This document shows, one piece after another, positions 36,870-45,945 of a DNA stretch of 64,000 nt (within the stretch, counting starts at the first letter, position 1; every line of letters starts with the position of its first letter). Source of the stretch: Streptomyces sp. PTY087I2 (GTDB lineage: Bacteria; Actinomycetota; Actinomycetes; Streptomycetales; Streptomycetaceae); the NCBI RefSeq assembly GCF_001687325.1, contig NZ_LZRD01000029.1, positions 20,655 to 84,654 of the forward strand, in the 5' to 3' direction. The notes under the pieces were generated by a model, which searched no databases, was not told where the DNA came from, and was given only the letters and a program-made list of their open reading frames with translations. A program made the translations under genes and the position numbers.

Positions 36870-37370
36870 TCAGGGCCGCCGCACCTCGAAGTGGAGGCAC
36901 CCGTACTCCACCGCCCGTACGTGCACCAGCGCCACCTCCGGGTCCGCGAACGCCTCGTCGAAGGCCGCGTCGAACCCCTTCGCCTCCTCGGCCGGGATCT
37001 CCAGGAGCCGGCCGCCGACGATATGGCCGCGTGCGTCGTAGCGGCGGACCGTGCGCAGGGCGCCGGGGCGCGAGAAGGGGTAGCCCTCGCGCCGCGGGTC
37101 CGGGCCCGCGCACGCCTCGGCGTGGATGAAGACCGGGCCCTGCTCGTCGTACGCCCCCGGGCTCGCCCCGGTCGCGGCGGCCCAGCGGCGCAGCGGGGCG
37201 TAGGAGACGAGGGCGATGAGCTCTCCGGGCTCGCTGCCGCGCAGGCAGCAGCGGAGGGGCGCGCCGGTCCCCGTCTCCCGGAAGGGGGCGCAGGGGCGGC
37301 CCGCGTCGTCGGTGGCGCGGAGTTCGGCGAGGGCGGCGGGGTCGATGGGGCGGGGCTGGTATTCGGTCAT
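36870..37370 (-). CDS. DUF1203 family protein
   Basis: A 166-residue protein matching DUF1203: LRCCLRGSEPGELIALVSYAPL, a conserved Cys pair, GPVFIHAEACAG and VRRYDARGHIVGG, ending VRAVEYGCLHFEVRR. The fold and role are not established. ATG 37370 opens a frame directly divergent from pepN copy 2 (125 nt between starts), with the toxin-antitoxin pair downstream on the same strand. Confidence 0.85.
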   Translation of the reverse strand: MTEYQPRPIDPAALAELRATDDAGRPCAPFRETGTGAPLRCCLRGSEPGELIALVSYAPLRRWAAATGASPGAYDEQGPVFIHAEACAGPDPRREGYPFSRPGALRTVRRYDARGHIVGGRLLEIPAEEAKGFDAAFDEAFADPEVALVHVRAVEYGCLHFEVRRP

Positions 37371-37495
37371 GGTCCGAGCCTGTCCCCCGGGGCCTTCCGC
37401 GTCCGGCGGAAAACGGACATCGCGCTGGGGACGCGGTACGTGGAAGGATGGCCGGAAACGCCGCATATCAAGTCGCACACCTAGGAGATGACCGC

Positions 37496-40072
37496 GTGCC
37501 TGGCACGAATCTGACCCGCGAAGAGGCACAGGAGCGGGCGCGCCTGCTGACCGTGGACGCGTACGAGATCGATCTCGACCTCTCCGGAGCGCAGGAGGGC
37601 GGCACCTACCGGTCCGTGACCACCGTGCGCTTCGACTCCGCGGAGGCCGGTGCGGAGACCTTCATCGACCTGGTCGCCCCGGCCGTCCACGAGGCCGTGC
37701 TCAACGGTGAGGCGCTGGACGTCGCCGCCGTGTTCCGCGACTCCCGGATCGCCCTGGCCGGGCTGCGCGAGGGCACCAACGAGCTGAAGGTCGTCGCCGA
37801 CTGCTCGTACACCAACACCGGCGAGGGCCTGCACCGCTTCGTCGACCCGGTCGACGAGCAGGCCTATCTGTACACGCAGTTCGAGGTCCCGGACGCCCGC
37901 CGCGTCTTCGCCTCGTTCGAGCAGCCGGACCTGAAAGCGACCTTCCAGTTCACCGTGAAGGCCCCCGCCGGCTGGACGGTCATCTCGAACTCGCCGACGC
38001 CGGAGCCGAAGGACGACGTCTGGACGTTCGAGCCGACGCCGCGCATCTCCACGTACATCACGGCCCTCATCGTCGGCCCGTACCACTCGGTGCACAGCAC
38101 GTACGAGAAGGACGGCCAGACCGTCCCGCTCGGCATCTACTGCCGCCCATCCCTGGCGGAGTACCTGGACGCGGACGACATCTTCGCCGTGACCCGGCAG
38201 GGCTTCGACTGGTTCCAGGAGAAGTTCGACTACGCGTACCCGTTCGCCAAGTACGACCAGCTCTTCGTCCCGGAGTTCAACGCGGGCGCCATGGAGAACG
38301 CGGGCGCGGTCACCATCCGCGACCAGTACGTCTTCCGCTCCAAGGTGACGGACGCGGCGTACGAGGTGCGGGCCGAGACGATCCTGCACGAGCTGGCCCA
38401 CATGTGGTTCGGCGACCTCGTGACGATGGAGTGGTGGAACGACCTCTGGCTCAACGAGTCGTTCGCCACCTACACCTCCATCGCCTGCCAGGCGGACGCG
38501 GCGGGCTCGAAGTGGCCGCACTCCTGGACCACGTTCGCCAACTCCATGAAGACCTGGGCGTACCGGCAGGACCAGCTGCCCTCCACGCACCCGATCATGG
38601 CGGACATCAGCGACCTGGACGACGTCCTCGTCAACTTCGACGGGATCACGTACGCCAAGGGCGCCTCCGTCCTCAAGCAGCTCGTGGCGTACGTCGGCCA
38701 GGACGCGTTCTTCCAGGGCGTGCAGGCGTACTTCAAGGCGCACGCCTTCGGCAACACCCGCCTCTCCGACCTGCTGGGCGCGCTGGAGAAGACCTCCGGC
38801 CGCGACCTGAAGACCTGGTCGAAGGCGTGGCTGGAGACGGCCGGGATCAACATCCTGCGCCCGGAGATCGCGACCGACGAGAACGGCGTCATCACCTCCT
38901 TCACCGTGCTCCAGGAGGCCCCCGCGCTGCCCGCCGGCGCCAAGGGCGAGCCGACGCTGCGCCCGCACCGGATCGCGATCGGCGCCTACGACCTGGATGC
39001 GGACGGCAAGCTCGTGCGCACCGACCGGATCGAGCTGGACGTCGAGGGCGAGCGCACGGACGTACCGGCCCTGGTGGGCAAGGCCCGTCCGGCGGTCGTC
39101 CTGCTCAACGACGACGACCTGTCGTACGCGAAGGTCCGCCTGGACGCCGAGTCGCTGCGGGTCGTCACCGAGCACCTGGGCGACTTCGCCGAGTCGCTGC
39201 CGCGCGCCCTGAGCTGGGCCTCGGCGTGGGACATGACGCGCGACGGCGAGCTGGCGACCCGCGACTACCTGGCGCTGGTGCTCTCGGGCATCGGCAAGGA
39301 GTCGGACATCGGTGTCGTCCAGTCGCTGCACCGTCAGGTGAAGCTGGCGCTGGACCTGTACGCGGCCCCGGAGACCCGTGAGGGCGCGCTCAACCGGTGG
39401 ACCGACGCGACGCTGGCGCATCTGCGCGCCTCGGAGCCGGGCAGCGACCACCAGCTGGCGTGGGCCCGCGCCTTCGCGGCCACGGCCCGCAACCCGCAGC
39501 AGCTGGACCTGCTCCAGTCGCTGCTGGACGGCACCGAGTCGATCGAGGGCCTGGCCGTCGACACCGAGCTGCGGTGGGCGTTCGTGCAGCGGCTGGCCGC
39601 GGCCGGGCTGCTGGACGAGGAGGAGATCGCCGCCGAGTACGAGCGGGACAAGACGGCGGCGGGCGAGCGCCACGCGGCCTCCGCGCGGGCGGCCCAGCCG
39701 TCCGAGGAGGCCAAGGCCCAGGCGTGGGCGGCGGTCGTGGACTCCGGCGAGCTGCCCAACTCGCTCCAGGAGGCGGTCATCTCCGGCTTCGTCCAGCCGG
39801 ACCAGCGTGAGCTGCTGGCCCCGTACACGGAGAAGTACTTCGCCTCGGTGAAGGAGGTCTCGGACTCGCGCAGCCACGAGATGGCCCAGCAGATCATCGT
39901 GGGCCTCTACCCGGCCCTCCAGGTCTCCCAGGAGACCCTGGACGCCACCGACGCCTGGCTGGCCTCGGCCGAGCCGGGCGCGGCCCTGCGCCGGCTGATG
40001 TCGGAGTCGCGGTCCGGCGTGGAGCGCGCCCTGAAGGCCCAGGCGGCGGACGCGGCGACGGCCACGGCCTGA
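37496..40072 (+). CDS. pepN: Aminopeptidase N, M1 family (copy 2)
   Basis: An 858-residue M1 aminopeptidase. GAMEN is at 264-268; zinc ligands are His298 and His302 (HELAH) and Glu321 in the standard NESFAT context. GTG 37496 has AGGAG 8 nt upstream. The start (VPGTNLTREEAQERARLLTVDAYEI) is nearly the same as in copy 1, and many blocks are shared (LNFDGITYAKGASVLKQLVAYV in copy 1, VNFDG... in copy 2). This copy keeps the canonical Asn before the third zinc ligand, so it is probably the ancestral housekeeping enzyme. No signal peptide. Confidence 0.96.
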   Translation: MPGTNLTREEAQERARLLTVDAYEIDLDLSGAQEGGTYRSVTTVRFDSAEAGAETFIDLVAPAVHEAVLNGEALDVAAVFRDSRIALAGLREGTNELKVVADCSYTNTGEGLHRFVDPVDEQAYLYTQFEVPDARRVFASFEQPDLKATFQFTVKAPAGWTVISNSPTPEPKDDVWTFEPTPRISTYITALIVGPYHSVHSTYEKDGQTVPLGIYCRPSLAEYLDADDIFAVTRQGFDWFQEKFDYAYPFAKYDQLFVPEFNAGAMENAGAVTIRDQYVFRSKVTDAAYEVRAETILHELAHMWFGDLVTMEWWNDLWLNESFATYTSIACQADAAGSKWPHSWTTFANSMKTWAYRQDQLPSTHPIMADISDLDDVLVNFDGITYAKGASVLKQLVAYVGQDAFFQGVQAYFKAHAFGNTRLSDLLGALEKTSGRDLKTWSKAWLETAGINILRPEIATDENGVITSFTVLQEAPALPAGAKGEPTLRPHRIAIGAYDLDADGKLVRTDRIELDVEGERTDVPALVGKARPAVVLLNDDDLSYAKVRLDAESLRVVTEHLGDFAESLPRALSWASAWDMTRDGELATRDYLALVLSGIGKESDIGVVQSLHRQVKLALDLYAAPETREGALNRWTDATLAHLRASEPGSDHQLAWARAFAATARNPQQLDLLQSLLDGTESIEGLAVDTELRWAFVQRLAAAGLLDEEEIAAEYERDKTAAGERHAASARAAQPSEEAKAQAWAAVVDSGELPNSLQEAVISGFVQPDQRELLAPYTEKYFASVKEVSDSRSHEMAQQIIVGLYPALQVSQETLDATDAWLASAEPGAALRRLMSESRSGVERALKAQAADAATATA

Positions 40073-40232
40073 CACGCGAGACCCGGAGGGGCGTCTTCTT
40101 CGCTGCGGCGGATGCGTTGCGGCGGAGGGGGCGCCCCTTCGGCGTACGCCCGCGCGCGGGTGGGTCTCCCGTGGCCTACGGTCCGAAGGGTCGTCGCATG
40201 ATGCTCCGGCCGCAGGCCACGGGAGGGTTCGG

Positions 40233-40769
40233 ATGCCCGGCTTCGCCGCCGCCGTGCCGGTCGCGCTGGCCCTGTGCGCGGGGCTGCTGGCGGGCCCCGC
40301 CGCACCGGTGACGGACCGTCCGGACTGCCGGGCCGGTCCGGCGGGCTGCTACGACCTCTACACGTACGGCTACACCCTGGGGCTGCACCCGTTCACCGGG
40401 CCGGACGCCGTACGGAGGCAGCTGACCGACCACTTCTGGCTCTTCCCGGTCAGCGGTGGGTGCGCGGGGCGGATCCGGGCCGGGGCGCGGTGCGAGCTGC
40501 TGGGCGGCAACCCGGTCGAGGTCGAGTACATCGGGGACGACTTCTTCCAGATCAACACGTTGCCGGGCCATCAGCTGGGCCGGGGCATGCACATCCGCTT
40601 CGCGTTCTCGCGGACCCTCGGCTTCCACACGATGACGGTCCGGGCCTGGCAGGACCGGCCCACCGACTGCACGGGCGAGGCCTTCTGCAACGGGGTCAAC
40701 AGGGCGTTCGCCTGGGTGACCTGGCGGGTGCTGGCCAAGACGCTGCGCTTCACGGCGTACGCGGCCTGA
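40233..40769 (+). CDS. Small secreted protein of unknown function
   Basis: A 178-residue protein with a short signal peptide (AAAVPVALALCAGLLAGPAAP). The mature part has six Cys, suggesting disulfides outside the cell: DCRAGPAGCYDLYTYG, GGCAGRIRAGARCELLGG, PTDCTGEAFCNG. ATG 40233 has GGAGGG 6 nt upstream. I do not recognise the family. It converges on the allantoicase gene, with GC-rich inverted repeats between (near 40780-40850). Confidence 0.75.
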   Translation: MPGFAAAVPVALALCAGLLAGPAAPVTDRPDCRAGPAGCYDLYTYGYTLGLHPFTGPDAVRRQLTDHFWLFPVSGGCAGRIRAGARCELLGGNPVEVEYIGDDFFQINTLPGHQLGRGMHIRFAFSRTLGFHTMTVRAWQDRPTDCTGEAFCNGVNRAFAWVTWRVLAKTLRFTAYAA

Positions 40770-40870
40770 GCCGCCGGGCCGCCGGGTCCGTTGGAAACCG
40801 CCCGGCGGGCGGGCGCTGATGCGCAACCGTCCGCCGGGCGGAGACTGGGGGCCGGGGAGGCCTTACGGGG

Positions 40871-42025
40871 TTACGCGCCCGACTCCTCGTAGCGGCGGGT
40901 CAGCTCGGCCGCGCCGGACTCCGTGAGGGTGCCGTGCAGCCGCATCCGGGCCACACCGCCGTCGGGGAAGGCGTCGAGGCGGACGTGGGTGACGACGGCC
41001 TGGGCGCGGAGCACGAAGCGGTGGAGGGTGTCGGGCTGGAGGCGGGTGCGCGGGAGGATCTCGAACCACTCGCCGGTGTCGCCGTTGCGGCCCTGGAGGG
41101 CGATCCAGCCGGCGGAGTTGCCCTTGAGGTAGGCGGTGTCGATCTCGATCGCGCGGACCGCGCCCTGGGCGGGGAGGCGGAAGCGGACCCAGTCGTTGGT
41201 GTCGCGGACCCGGCGGCGGCGGTTCTCCCAGCCGTCGTCCATCTTGCGGGAGGTGCCCGGCAGGATGATCTGGGTGGGCGAGGAGTAGAAGCGGTCGGAC
41301 GCGTCCTCGTACGTACCGCCGTTGAGTACGGAGATCAGGTCGACGGTGCCGAGCGCGGCGAGCCAGGCCGGGTCGGGGACGACCTCGCCGTGCACGCGGA
41401 GGCGGGCGATGCCGCCGTCGGGGTGCTGGCAGAGGCGGATGTGGGTGTAGCGGCGGCCGCTCGTGATCTCGAAGGCGTTGGCTGCGTGGCCGCGTACGGG
41501 GGTGGGCGGAAGGATCTCCTCCCACTTCACGTCGTCGGCGAGCAGCTGCTCGGGGCCCGGGGCGCCCTCGACGGAGGTGGCCTGCACGGATACGCGCTGC
41601 GGGTAGTTGCCGCGGAAGTGGGCGGTGTCCACGACCAGGCCGCGGATGATCCCGGGCGCGCCGAGGCGGACGATCGCCCAGTCGTGGTCCTCGGGGGCCG
41701 GGAACGGGTGGTCGGCGTCCGCGCCGCGGCGGCGGCGGGTCTCCCAGCCGTCCATGATCTTGCCCTTGTGCCCGAAGTGCTCGGGGTCGAAGACGGCGCG
41801 CTCGCGGATCAGCAGGTTCTCGCGCTCGGCGAAGAACTCGTCGTTGGCGGCGATCACGCCCGCGCCCAGGCGGCGGTCGGCGAGGTCGACCAGCTCGGTG
41901 AAGGGGAGGTCCCCGGCCTCGCGGTAGTCGGCGTACGGGTCGCCGCCGCCGTAGGGCGCGGCGTCATTGGCGTGGGGGTCGGTGTCGGAGTTCTGGAATG
42001 TGGTCTCGCTCGCGTCGAAGGTCAT
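40871..42025 (-). CDS. alc: Allantoicase
   Basis: A 384-residue enzyme splitting allantoate to ureidoglycolate and urea in purine breakdown. The two homologous allantoicase jelly-roll repeats are plain: FFAERENLL ... GKIMDGWETRRRR ... HDWAIVRLGAPGIIRGLVVDTAHFRGNYP, and FYSSPTQIILPG ... KMDDGWENRRRR ... DWVRFRLPAQGAVRAIEIDTAYLKGNSA. ATG 42025 starts 66 nt from the end of a LysR gene on the same strand, with a palindrome between. No other ureide genes are present here, although purine permease and nucleobase use would fit. Confidence 0.95.
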   Translation of the reverse strand: MTFDASETTFQNSDTDPHANDAAPYGGGDPYADYREAGDLPFTELVDLADRRLGAGVIAANDEFFAERENLLIRERAVFDPEHFGHKGKIMDGWETRRRRGADADHPFPAPEDHDWAIVRLGAPGIIRGLVVDTAHFRGNYPQRVSVQATSVEGAPGPEQLLADDVKWEEILPPTPVRGHAANAFEITSGRRYTHIRLCQHPDGGIARLRVHGEVVPDPAWLAALGTVDLISVLNGGTYEDASDRFYSSPTQIILPGTSRKMDDGWENRRRRVRDTNDWVRFRLPAQGAVRAIEIDTAYLKGNSAGWIALQGRNGDTGEWFEILPRTRLQPDTLHRFVLRAQAVVTHVRLDAFPDGGVARMRLHGTLTESGAAELTRRYEESGA

Positions 42026-42080
42026 GTCCCTTACCTTCGCGCCACCGGACCCATCAGGTCCATCGAAAGTTTTCGCAGAT

Positions 42081-42103
42081 ATCTTTCAGTTCAGCTGAAA
42101 GAT
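42081..42103. promoter_or_regulatory. 23-bp palindrome upstream of allantoicase (candidate LysR operator)
   Basis: ATCTTTCAG-TTCAG-CTGAAAGAT, written as 9-bp arms around 5 nt, is a perfect inverted repeat. It contains a T-N11-A core (42085-42100 region) typical of LysR sites. It overlaps the lysR stop codon and lies about 65 nt upstream of the allantoicase start. It could also act as a lysR terminator. Confidence 0.5.
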
Positions 42104-42999
42104 CGGGCGGTTTCGGTGAGTGCCGCGAGAACGCGCGCCACCGCCGGCCCGCTCTCCGCCCCGTGCCGGAGCGCCGCCACCACATGGCGGCGCGGCCGGT
42201 CCGCCTCCAGGACCCGCATCACCACGCCCTCGCGGCGCTCCCGGGCGGCCATCCGGGGGACCAGCGCCACGCCCATGTCCGCCTCGACCAGGGCGAGGAT
42301 GGCGGTCCAGCCGGCGGCGCTGTGGGCCTGCTCGGGGACGAAACCGGCCGCCTCGCAAGCGGCGGTGGTGATCTCGGACCAGGGTCCGGAGCCGCCGAAG
42401 ATCCAGCGGTCGGCGGCCAGGTCCGCGAGGCGCAGTCCGGGCGCGTCGGCCAGCGGGTGGCCGGCGGGGAGCGCCACGTCGAGCGGGTCGGCGAGCAGCG
42501 GGAAGAGGGAGAAGCGGGGGTCGCGGGCGGTGGGCGCGTGGGCGGCCAGCGAGAGGGCCAGGTCCACCTCGCCCGCGGTGAGCAGTTCGTACGCCTGGGC
42601 GGCCTCGGCCTCCCGTACGCGTACGTCGGGTCCCGGGCGGTCCTCGGCGCGCAGCAGCCGGACGGCGGGGACGACGAGGGCGGGCACGGCGGTGGAGAAC
42701 GCGGCGACCCTGACCTCTCCGGCCTCGCCCCGCAGATAGCCGGTCAGTTCGGCCTCCGCCCGCTCCAACTGGGCGAAGACCGCCTCGGCGTGGCGCAGGA
42801 CGAGGTGGGCGGCGTCGGTGAGGCGGACCCGACGGCCCTGGGCCTCCAGGAGGTCCACGCCGAGCTGCCTGGCCAGATTGGTGAGCTGCTGGGAGACCGC
42901 GGAGGGGGTCATCAGGAGCGCCTCGGCGGTCGCCGTGACCGTGCCCCGGTCGCGCAGAGTGCGCAGGATGCGGAGCTTCTTGACGTCCCACTCGGTCAT
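42091..42999 (-). CDS. LysR-family transcriptional regulator
   Basis: A 302-residue regulator. The N-terminal HTH is KLRILRTLRDRGTVTATAEALLMTPSAVSQQLTNLARQLG. The periplasmic-binding-like effector domain follows (GEVRVAAFSTAVPALVVPAVRLL, GEVDLALSLAA, LPAGHPLADAP, VEADMGVALVPRM). It is transcribed in the same direction as alc and sits directly upstream of it, so control of allantoicase is the simplest guess. The effector is unknown. A second small stem, CGAAA-GT-TTTCG, lies in the gap (42064-42075). Confidence 0.9.
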   Translation of the reverse strand: MTEWDVKKLRILRTLRDRGTVTATAEALLMTPSAVSQQLTNLARQLGVDLLEAQGRRVRLTDAAHLVLRHAEAVFAQLERAEAELTGYLRGEAGEVRVAAFSTAVPALVVPAVRLLRAEDRPGPDVRVREAEAAQAYELLTAGEVDLALSLAAHAPTARDPRFSLFPLLADPLDVALPAGHPLADAPGLRLADLAADRWIFGGSGPWSEITTAACEAAGFVPEQAHSAAGWTAILALVEADMGVALVPRMAARERREGVVMRVLEADRPRRHVVAALRHGAESGPAVARVLAALTETARSFS

Positions 43000-43144
43000 G
43001 GGCGCAACCTACCGGCCCGGCGCGGGCGGTCCGGCACACAGCCGGGGCGGGCCCGTCCCGGTCCGCACGCACGGATGCGCCGCGCGGTGGTTCTCACCGG
43101 CGGCGCACCCGTCGAGCGTGCTGTACGTGTCGTACGTGTGCGGG

Positions 43145-43375
43145 TCAGGCCTGCTTCTTGGACTTGTCCAGGACCATCACCAGGACCGTGATCACCACGA
43201 ACAGGGCGATGGGCGCGACCACGTAGAGACCGATGGTCTCGATCGCGCTCAGGCGCGGAGCCGGGTCGTCACCGTCGTCGGGCGTGAGCGCGAGCGCCGG
43301 GGCCGACATGAGCAGCATCATCAGCGTCGTCCCGGCCGCAACGACGCCGGCGCGCATAGCGTTCTTCTTGTCCAC
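43145..43375 (-). CDS. Small membrane/secreted protein
   Basis: A 76-residue protein, VDKKNAMRAGVVAAGTTLMM... It has a signal-peptide-like N-terminus ending APALALT, an acidic segment (PDDGDDPAPRL) and one membrane helix (IGLYVVAPIALFVVITVLVMVL) before a basic tail KSKKQA. GTG 43375 is chosen because the first residues fit, though the ribosome site is weak; ATG 43357 is possible. It lies between lysR and malQ on the same strand, 20 nt after the malQ stop, so it may be the last gene of the malQ unit. I see no known domain. Confidence 0.65.
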   Translation of the reverse strand: MDKKNAMRAGVVAAGTTLMMLLMSAPALALTPDDGDDPAPRLSAIETIGLYVVAPIALFVVITVLVMVLDKSKKQA

Positions 43376-43395
43376 GGTGCCAACGTAGCGAACGC

Positions 43396-45633
43396 CTACG
43401 GACGGCGCTCGCCCGGGGGTGCCGTACGAGGCTTCCGGGGCCTGAGGACCTCCATCAGCGTGTGCAGCCGGGGCGAGGCGGTGATCTCCTCCAGGGTGAC
43501 CGGATGACCCTCGGGGTCGGCGATCGGGAGCCGCCAGTTGGGGTACTGGTCCCAGGTGCCGGGGAGGTTCTGCGGGCGGCGGTCGCCGACGGTGTCGGGG
43601 AGCCAGACGCCGGTCATCAGGGCGGGGGTGCGGCGCAGGAAGCGGTGGACGGCCCGGACGGCGGCCTCCTCGTCGCCGTCGCCCTCGGGAAGCATCCGCA
43701 GCCGGGCCAGGAGGGCCAGCCACTCGGCGGTGTCGGTGGCGTCCTCGGTCAGCTCCTCCTCCAGGGAGCGGGTGAGCAGGCCGAGGCGGTGGCGCAGCGT
43801 CACATGATCGCCGGTCAGCCGGGCGGCGGTGGACGGCAGATCGTGGGTGGTGGCGGTGGCCAGGCAGTCCCGGCGCCACGCCTCCGGGGCGAGCGGGCGG
43901 CCGTCGCCCTCCCAGTCGCGCTCGAACCAGAGCACCGAGGTGCCGAGCACCCCGCGCCGGGCGAGCGCTTCCCGTACGCCGGGGGCGACGGTGCCGAGGT
44001 CCTCGCCGACGACGGCGGCCCGGGCCCGGTGGGCCTCCAGGACGAGGACGGCGAGCATCGCCTCGGCGTCGTACGCGACGTACGTGCCGTCGGTGGGCGG
44101 GCGGCCCTCGGGGACCCACCAGAGCCGGAAGAGGCCCATCACATGGTCGATGCGCAGGGCCCCGGCGTGGGCCAGCAGCCCGCGCAGCAGGCCCCGGTAG
44201 GCGGCGTAACCGGTGGCGGCGAGGACGTCGGGGCGCCAGGGCGGCAGGCCCCAGTCCTGGCCGCGCGCGTTGAACGCGTCGGGCGGCGCGCCGACGGACA
44301 TGCCGTGGGCGAAGGCCTCCTGCTGGGACCAGGTGTCGGCGCCGGCCGGATGCACGCCGACGGCGAGGTCGTGGACGATCCCGACGCCCATCCCGGCGTC
44401 CTCGGCGGCCCGCTGGGCGGCGGCGAGCTGGCCGGCGGTCAGCCAGGCGAGGCGGCAGTGGAAGTCGACCCGGTCGAGCAGTTCGGAGCGGGCGCGGGCG
44501 GTTCCGGGCGAGCGGGGGTCGCGCAGGGCCTCGGGCCAGGTGTGCCAGTCGGGGCCGTGGACCTCGGCGAGGGCGCACCACAGGGCGTGGTCCTCCAGGG
44601 CCTGCCCCTGCTCGGCCAGGAAGTCGCAGTAGTCGGCGCGGCGGCCGGGGGTGAGGGGCACCTGGACGACCAGCTCCAGGGCCTGGCGCTTCAGCTCCCA
44701 GACGGCGTCCCGGTCGATCAGGGCGCCCTTGTTCAGCACGGCCTCGCTGAGGGCGGCGGCGTCCTGCCGGAGGTCGTCCAGGGTGGCCCGGTCGCGCACG
44801 TGCCCGTATTCGGGGATCGACTCGACGTGCAGGTGCACCGGGTCGGGGAAGCGGCGCGAGGAGGGGCGGTACGGGGAGGGGTCGGTGGGCTTCCCGGGAA
44901 CGGCCGCGTGCAACGGGTTGACCTGCACGAACCCGGACCCGATGCTGCGCCCGGCCCAGCCGGCGAGATCGGCCAGGTCCCCGAGGTCGCCCATGCCCCA
45001 GGAGCGGGCGGAGAGCAGGGAGTAGAGCTGCACCAGAAAGCCGTGGGTGCGCTCGGCGGGCTGCGGCACACGGGCCGGGGCGGCGACGAGGGTGGCGGTG
45101 GCCCGGCGGTTGTCGGGCGTACGCACGTGCATGCGGTGAACGCCGTGGGGCGGCGGAATCCACCAGGCGGGGGTGGAGCCCTCGGCCCCCTCGCCCGAAG
45201 CCGGAGCGGCCTCACCCGGGACCGGAACGGCCCCCTCACCCCGAGCCGGAGCGGGCTCACCCGGAGACGTCACCGGCGCGGCCGGCACCCCGGCACGGGC
45301 CCGCATGCTCAGCGGGGCGGGCGGGCGGGTCGCAGGGTGTCCCGGGGGTCCGGGCGGCTCCGGCTCGACCGTGATGGTCGAGCCGGGGGGAAGGCCGGCG
45401 AGAGCGGGCGGCAGGGGCTCGCCGGCCCAGACCACCACGGTCGGCGGCAGCAGGCGCGAGCGGGACTCCGCGGCGGCGAGGCACTTCCGTACATCCGCCG
45501 GAGTGCCGGCGTCGACGCCCAGCGCGGCGAGCACGGCGATGACCGTGTCGTCGGGGACGGACACCGTGACATCCGGCGACGGGGAGTAGGAGGTGGCGAC
45601 ACCGTGCAGTGCGGCGAGCCGGGACAAGCCCAT
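43396..45633 (-). CDS. malQ: 4-alpha-glucanotransferase (amylomaltase)
   Basis: A 745-residue GH77 enzyme transferring alpha-1,4-glucan segments in maltodextrin and glycogen metabolism. The catalytic residues are recognisable: nucleophile Asp496 (ALRIDHVMGLFRLWWVP), acid/base Glu544 (VVGEDLGTV) and Asp598 (TTHDLPS). An extended N-terminal region (to about 190, with a Pro/Ala/Gly-rich variable stretch around 95-135) is typical of actinobacterial MalQ. ATG 45633 directly follows the TGA of the small repeat-protein gene (TGAATG), with AGGAG inside that gene, so translation is coupled. No other mal genes are nearby. Confidence 0.96.
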   Translation of the reverse strand: MGLSRLAALHGVATSYSPSPDVTVSVPDDTVIAVLAALGVDAGTPADVRKCLAAAESRSRLLPPTVVVWAGEPLPPALAGLPPGSTITVEPEPPGPPGHPATRPPAPLSMRARAGVPAAPVTSPGEPAPARGEGAVPVPGEAAPASGEGAEGSTPAWWIPPPHGVHRMHVRTPDNRRATATLVAAPARVPQPAERTHGFLVQLYSLLSARSWGMGDLGDLADLAGWAGRSIGSGFVQVNPLHAAVPGKPTDPSPYRPSSRRFPDPVHLHVESIPEYGHVRDRATLDDLRQDAAALSEAVLNKGALIDRDAVWELKRQALELVVQVPLTPGRRADYCDFLAEQGQALEDHALWCALAEVHGPDWHTWPEALRDPRSPGTARARSELLDRVDFHCRLAWLTAGQLAAAQRAAEDAGMGVGIVHDLAVGVHPAGADTWSQQEAFAHGMSVGAPPDAFNARGQDWGLPPWRPDVLAATGYAAYRGLLRGLLAHAGALRIDHVMGLFRLWWVPEGRPPTDGTYVAYDAEAMLAVLVLEAHRARAAVVGEDLGTVAPGVREALARRGVLGTSVLWFERDWEGDGRPLAPEAWRRDCLATATTHDLPSTAARLTGDHVTLRHRLGLLTRSLEEELTEDATDTAEWLALLARLRMLPEGDGDEEAAVRAVHRFLRRTPALMTGVWLPDTVGDRRPQNLPGTWDQYPNWRLPIADPEGHPVTLEEITASPRLHTLMEVLRPRKPRTAPPGERRP

Positions 45634-45945
45634 TCAGACTCCTGGGAACTCCAAGCCCCCCGCGGTGCCGGGTGCGGTCGGCTCGCTGGTCAGGGGCGCG
45701 ACGGCGGCGAGCGGCGGCTCGCTCGTGAGAGGGGTGGCATCGGCGAGCGGCGGCTCGCTGGTCAGCGGCGCGGAATCGGCGAACGAGGATTCGCCGAGCA
45801 GCAGGGAGACATCGGCGAGCGGCGGCCCGCTGATCAGGTGGGCGACATTGGACAGGGGAAGTTCGCTGGTCAGCGGCCCGGACGTGGGCTGGGCGGGTAC
45901 CTGTTTGGAGAGGGCGGAGAGCAGAAGCTGCGCAGCTGCGGGCAT
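45634..45945 (-). CDS. 12-residue-repeat protein translationally coupled to malQ
   Basis: A 103-residue protein not recognised by me. After MPAAAQLLLSALSKQVPAQP it consists of five 12-residue units plus a partial sixth (from residue 24), with consensus P-L-T-S-E-P-P-L-A-D-x-A; units 2 and 3 have diverged. A short Gly-rich tail ends the protein. ATG 45945 has AGGAGG 6 nt upstream and the stop abuts the malQ start, supporting real translation. GC3 is about 84%. No signal peptide or membrane helix is evident. The periodic hydrophobic pattern could build a small solenoid or an amphipathic surface. Function unknown. Confidence 0.75.
   Translation of the reverse strand: MPAAAQLLLSALSKQVPAQPTSGPLTSELPLSNVAHLISGPPLADVSLLLGESSFADSAPLTSEPPLADATPLTSEPPLAAVAPLTSEPTAPGTAGGLEFPGV
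45667..45876 (-). repeat. Tandem 36-bp coding repeats
   Basis: Five full 36-bp units and a partial one, boundaries at 45876, 45840, 45804, 45768, 45732 and 45696, encode the 12-residue repeats. The units nearest malQ are most alike, suggesting recent expansion at that end. Confidence 0.75.

Noticed and set aside
43376..45163. Long open extension upstream of the small membrane protein at 43145-43375
   Set aside because: It lies antisense-like within malQ in another frame; only the last 76 codons have protein-like features.
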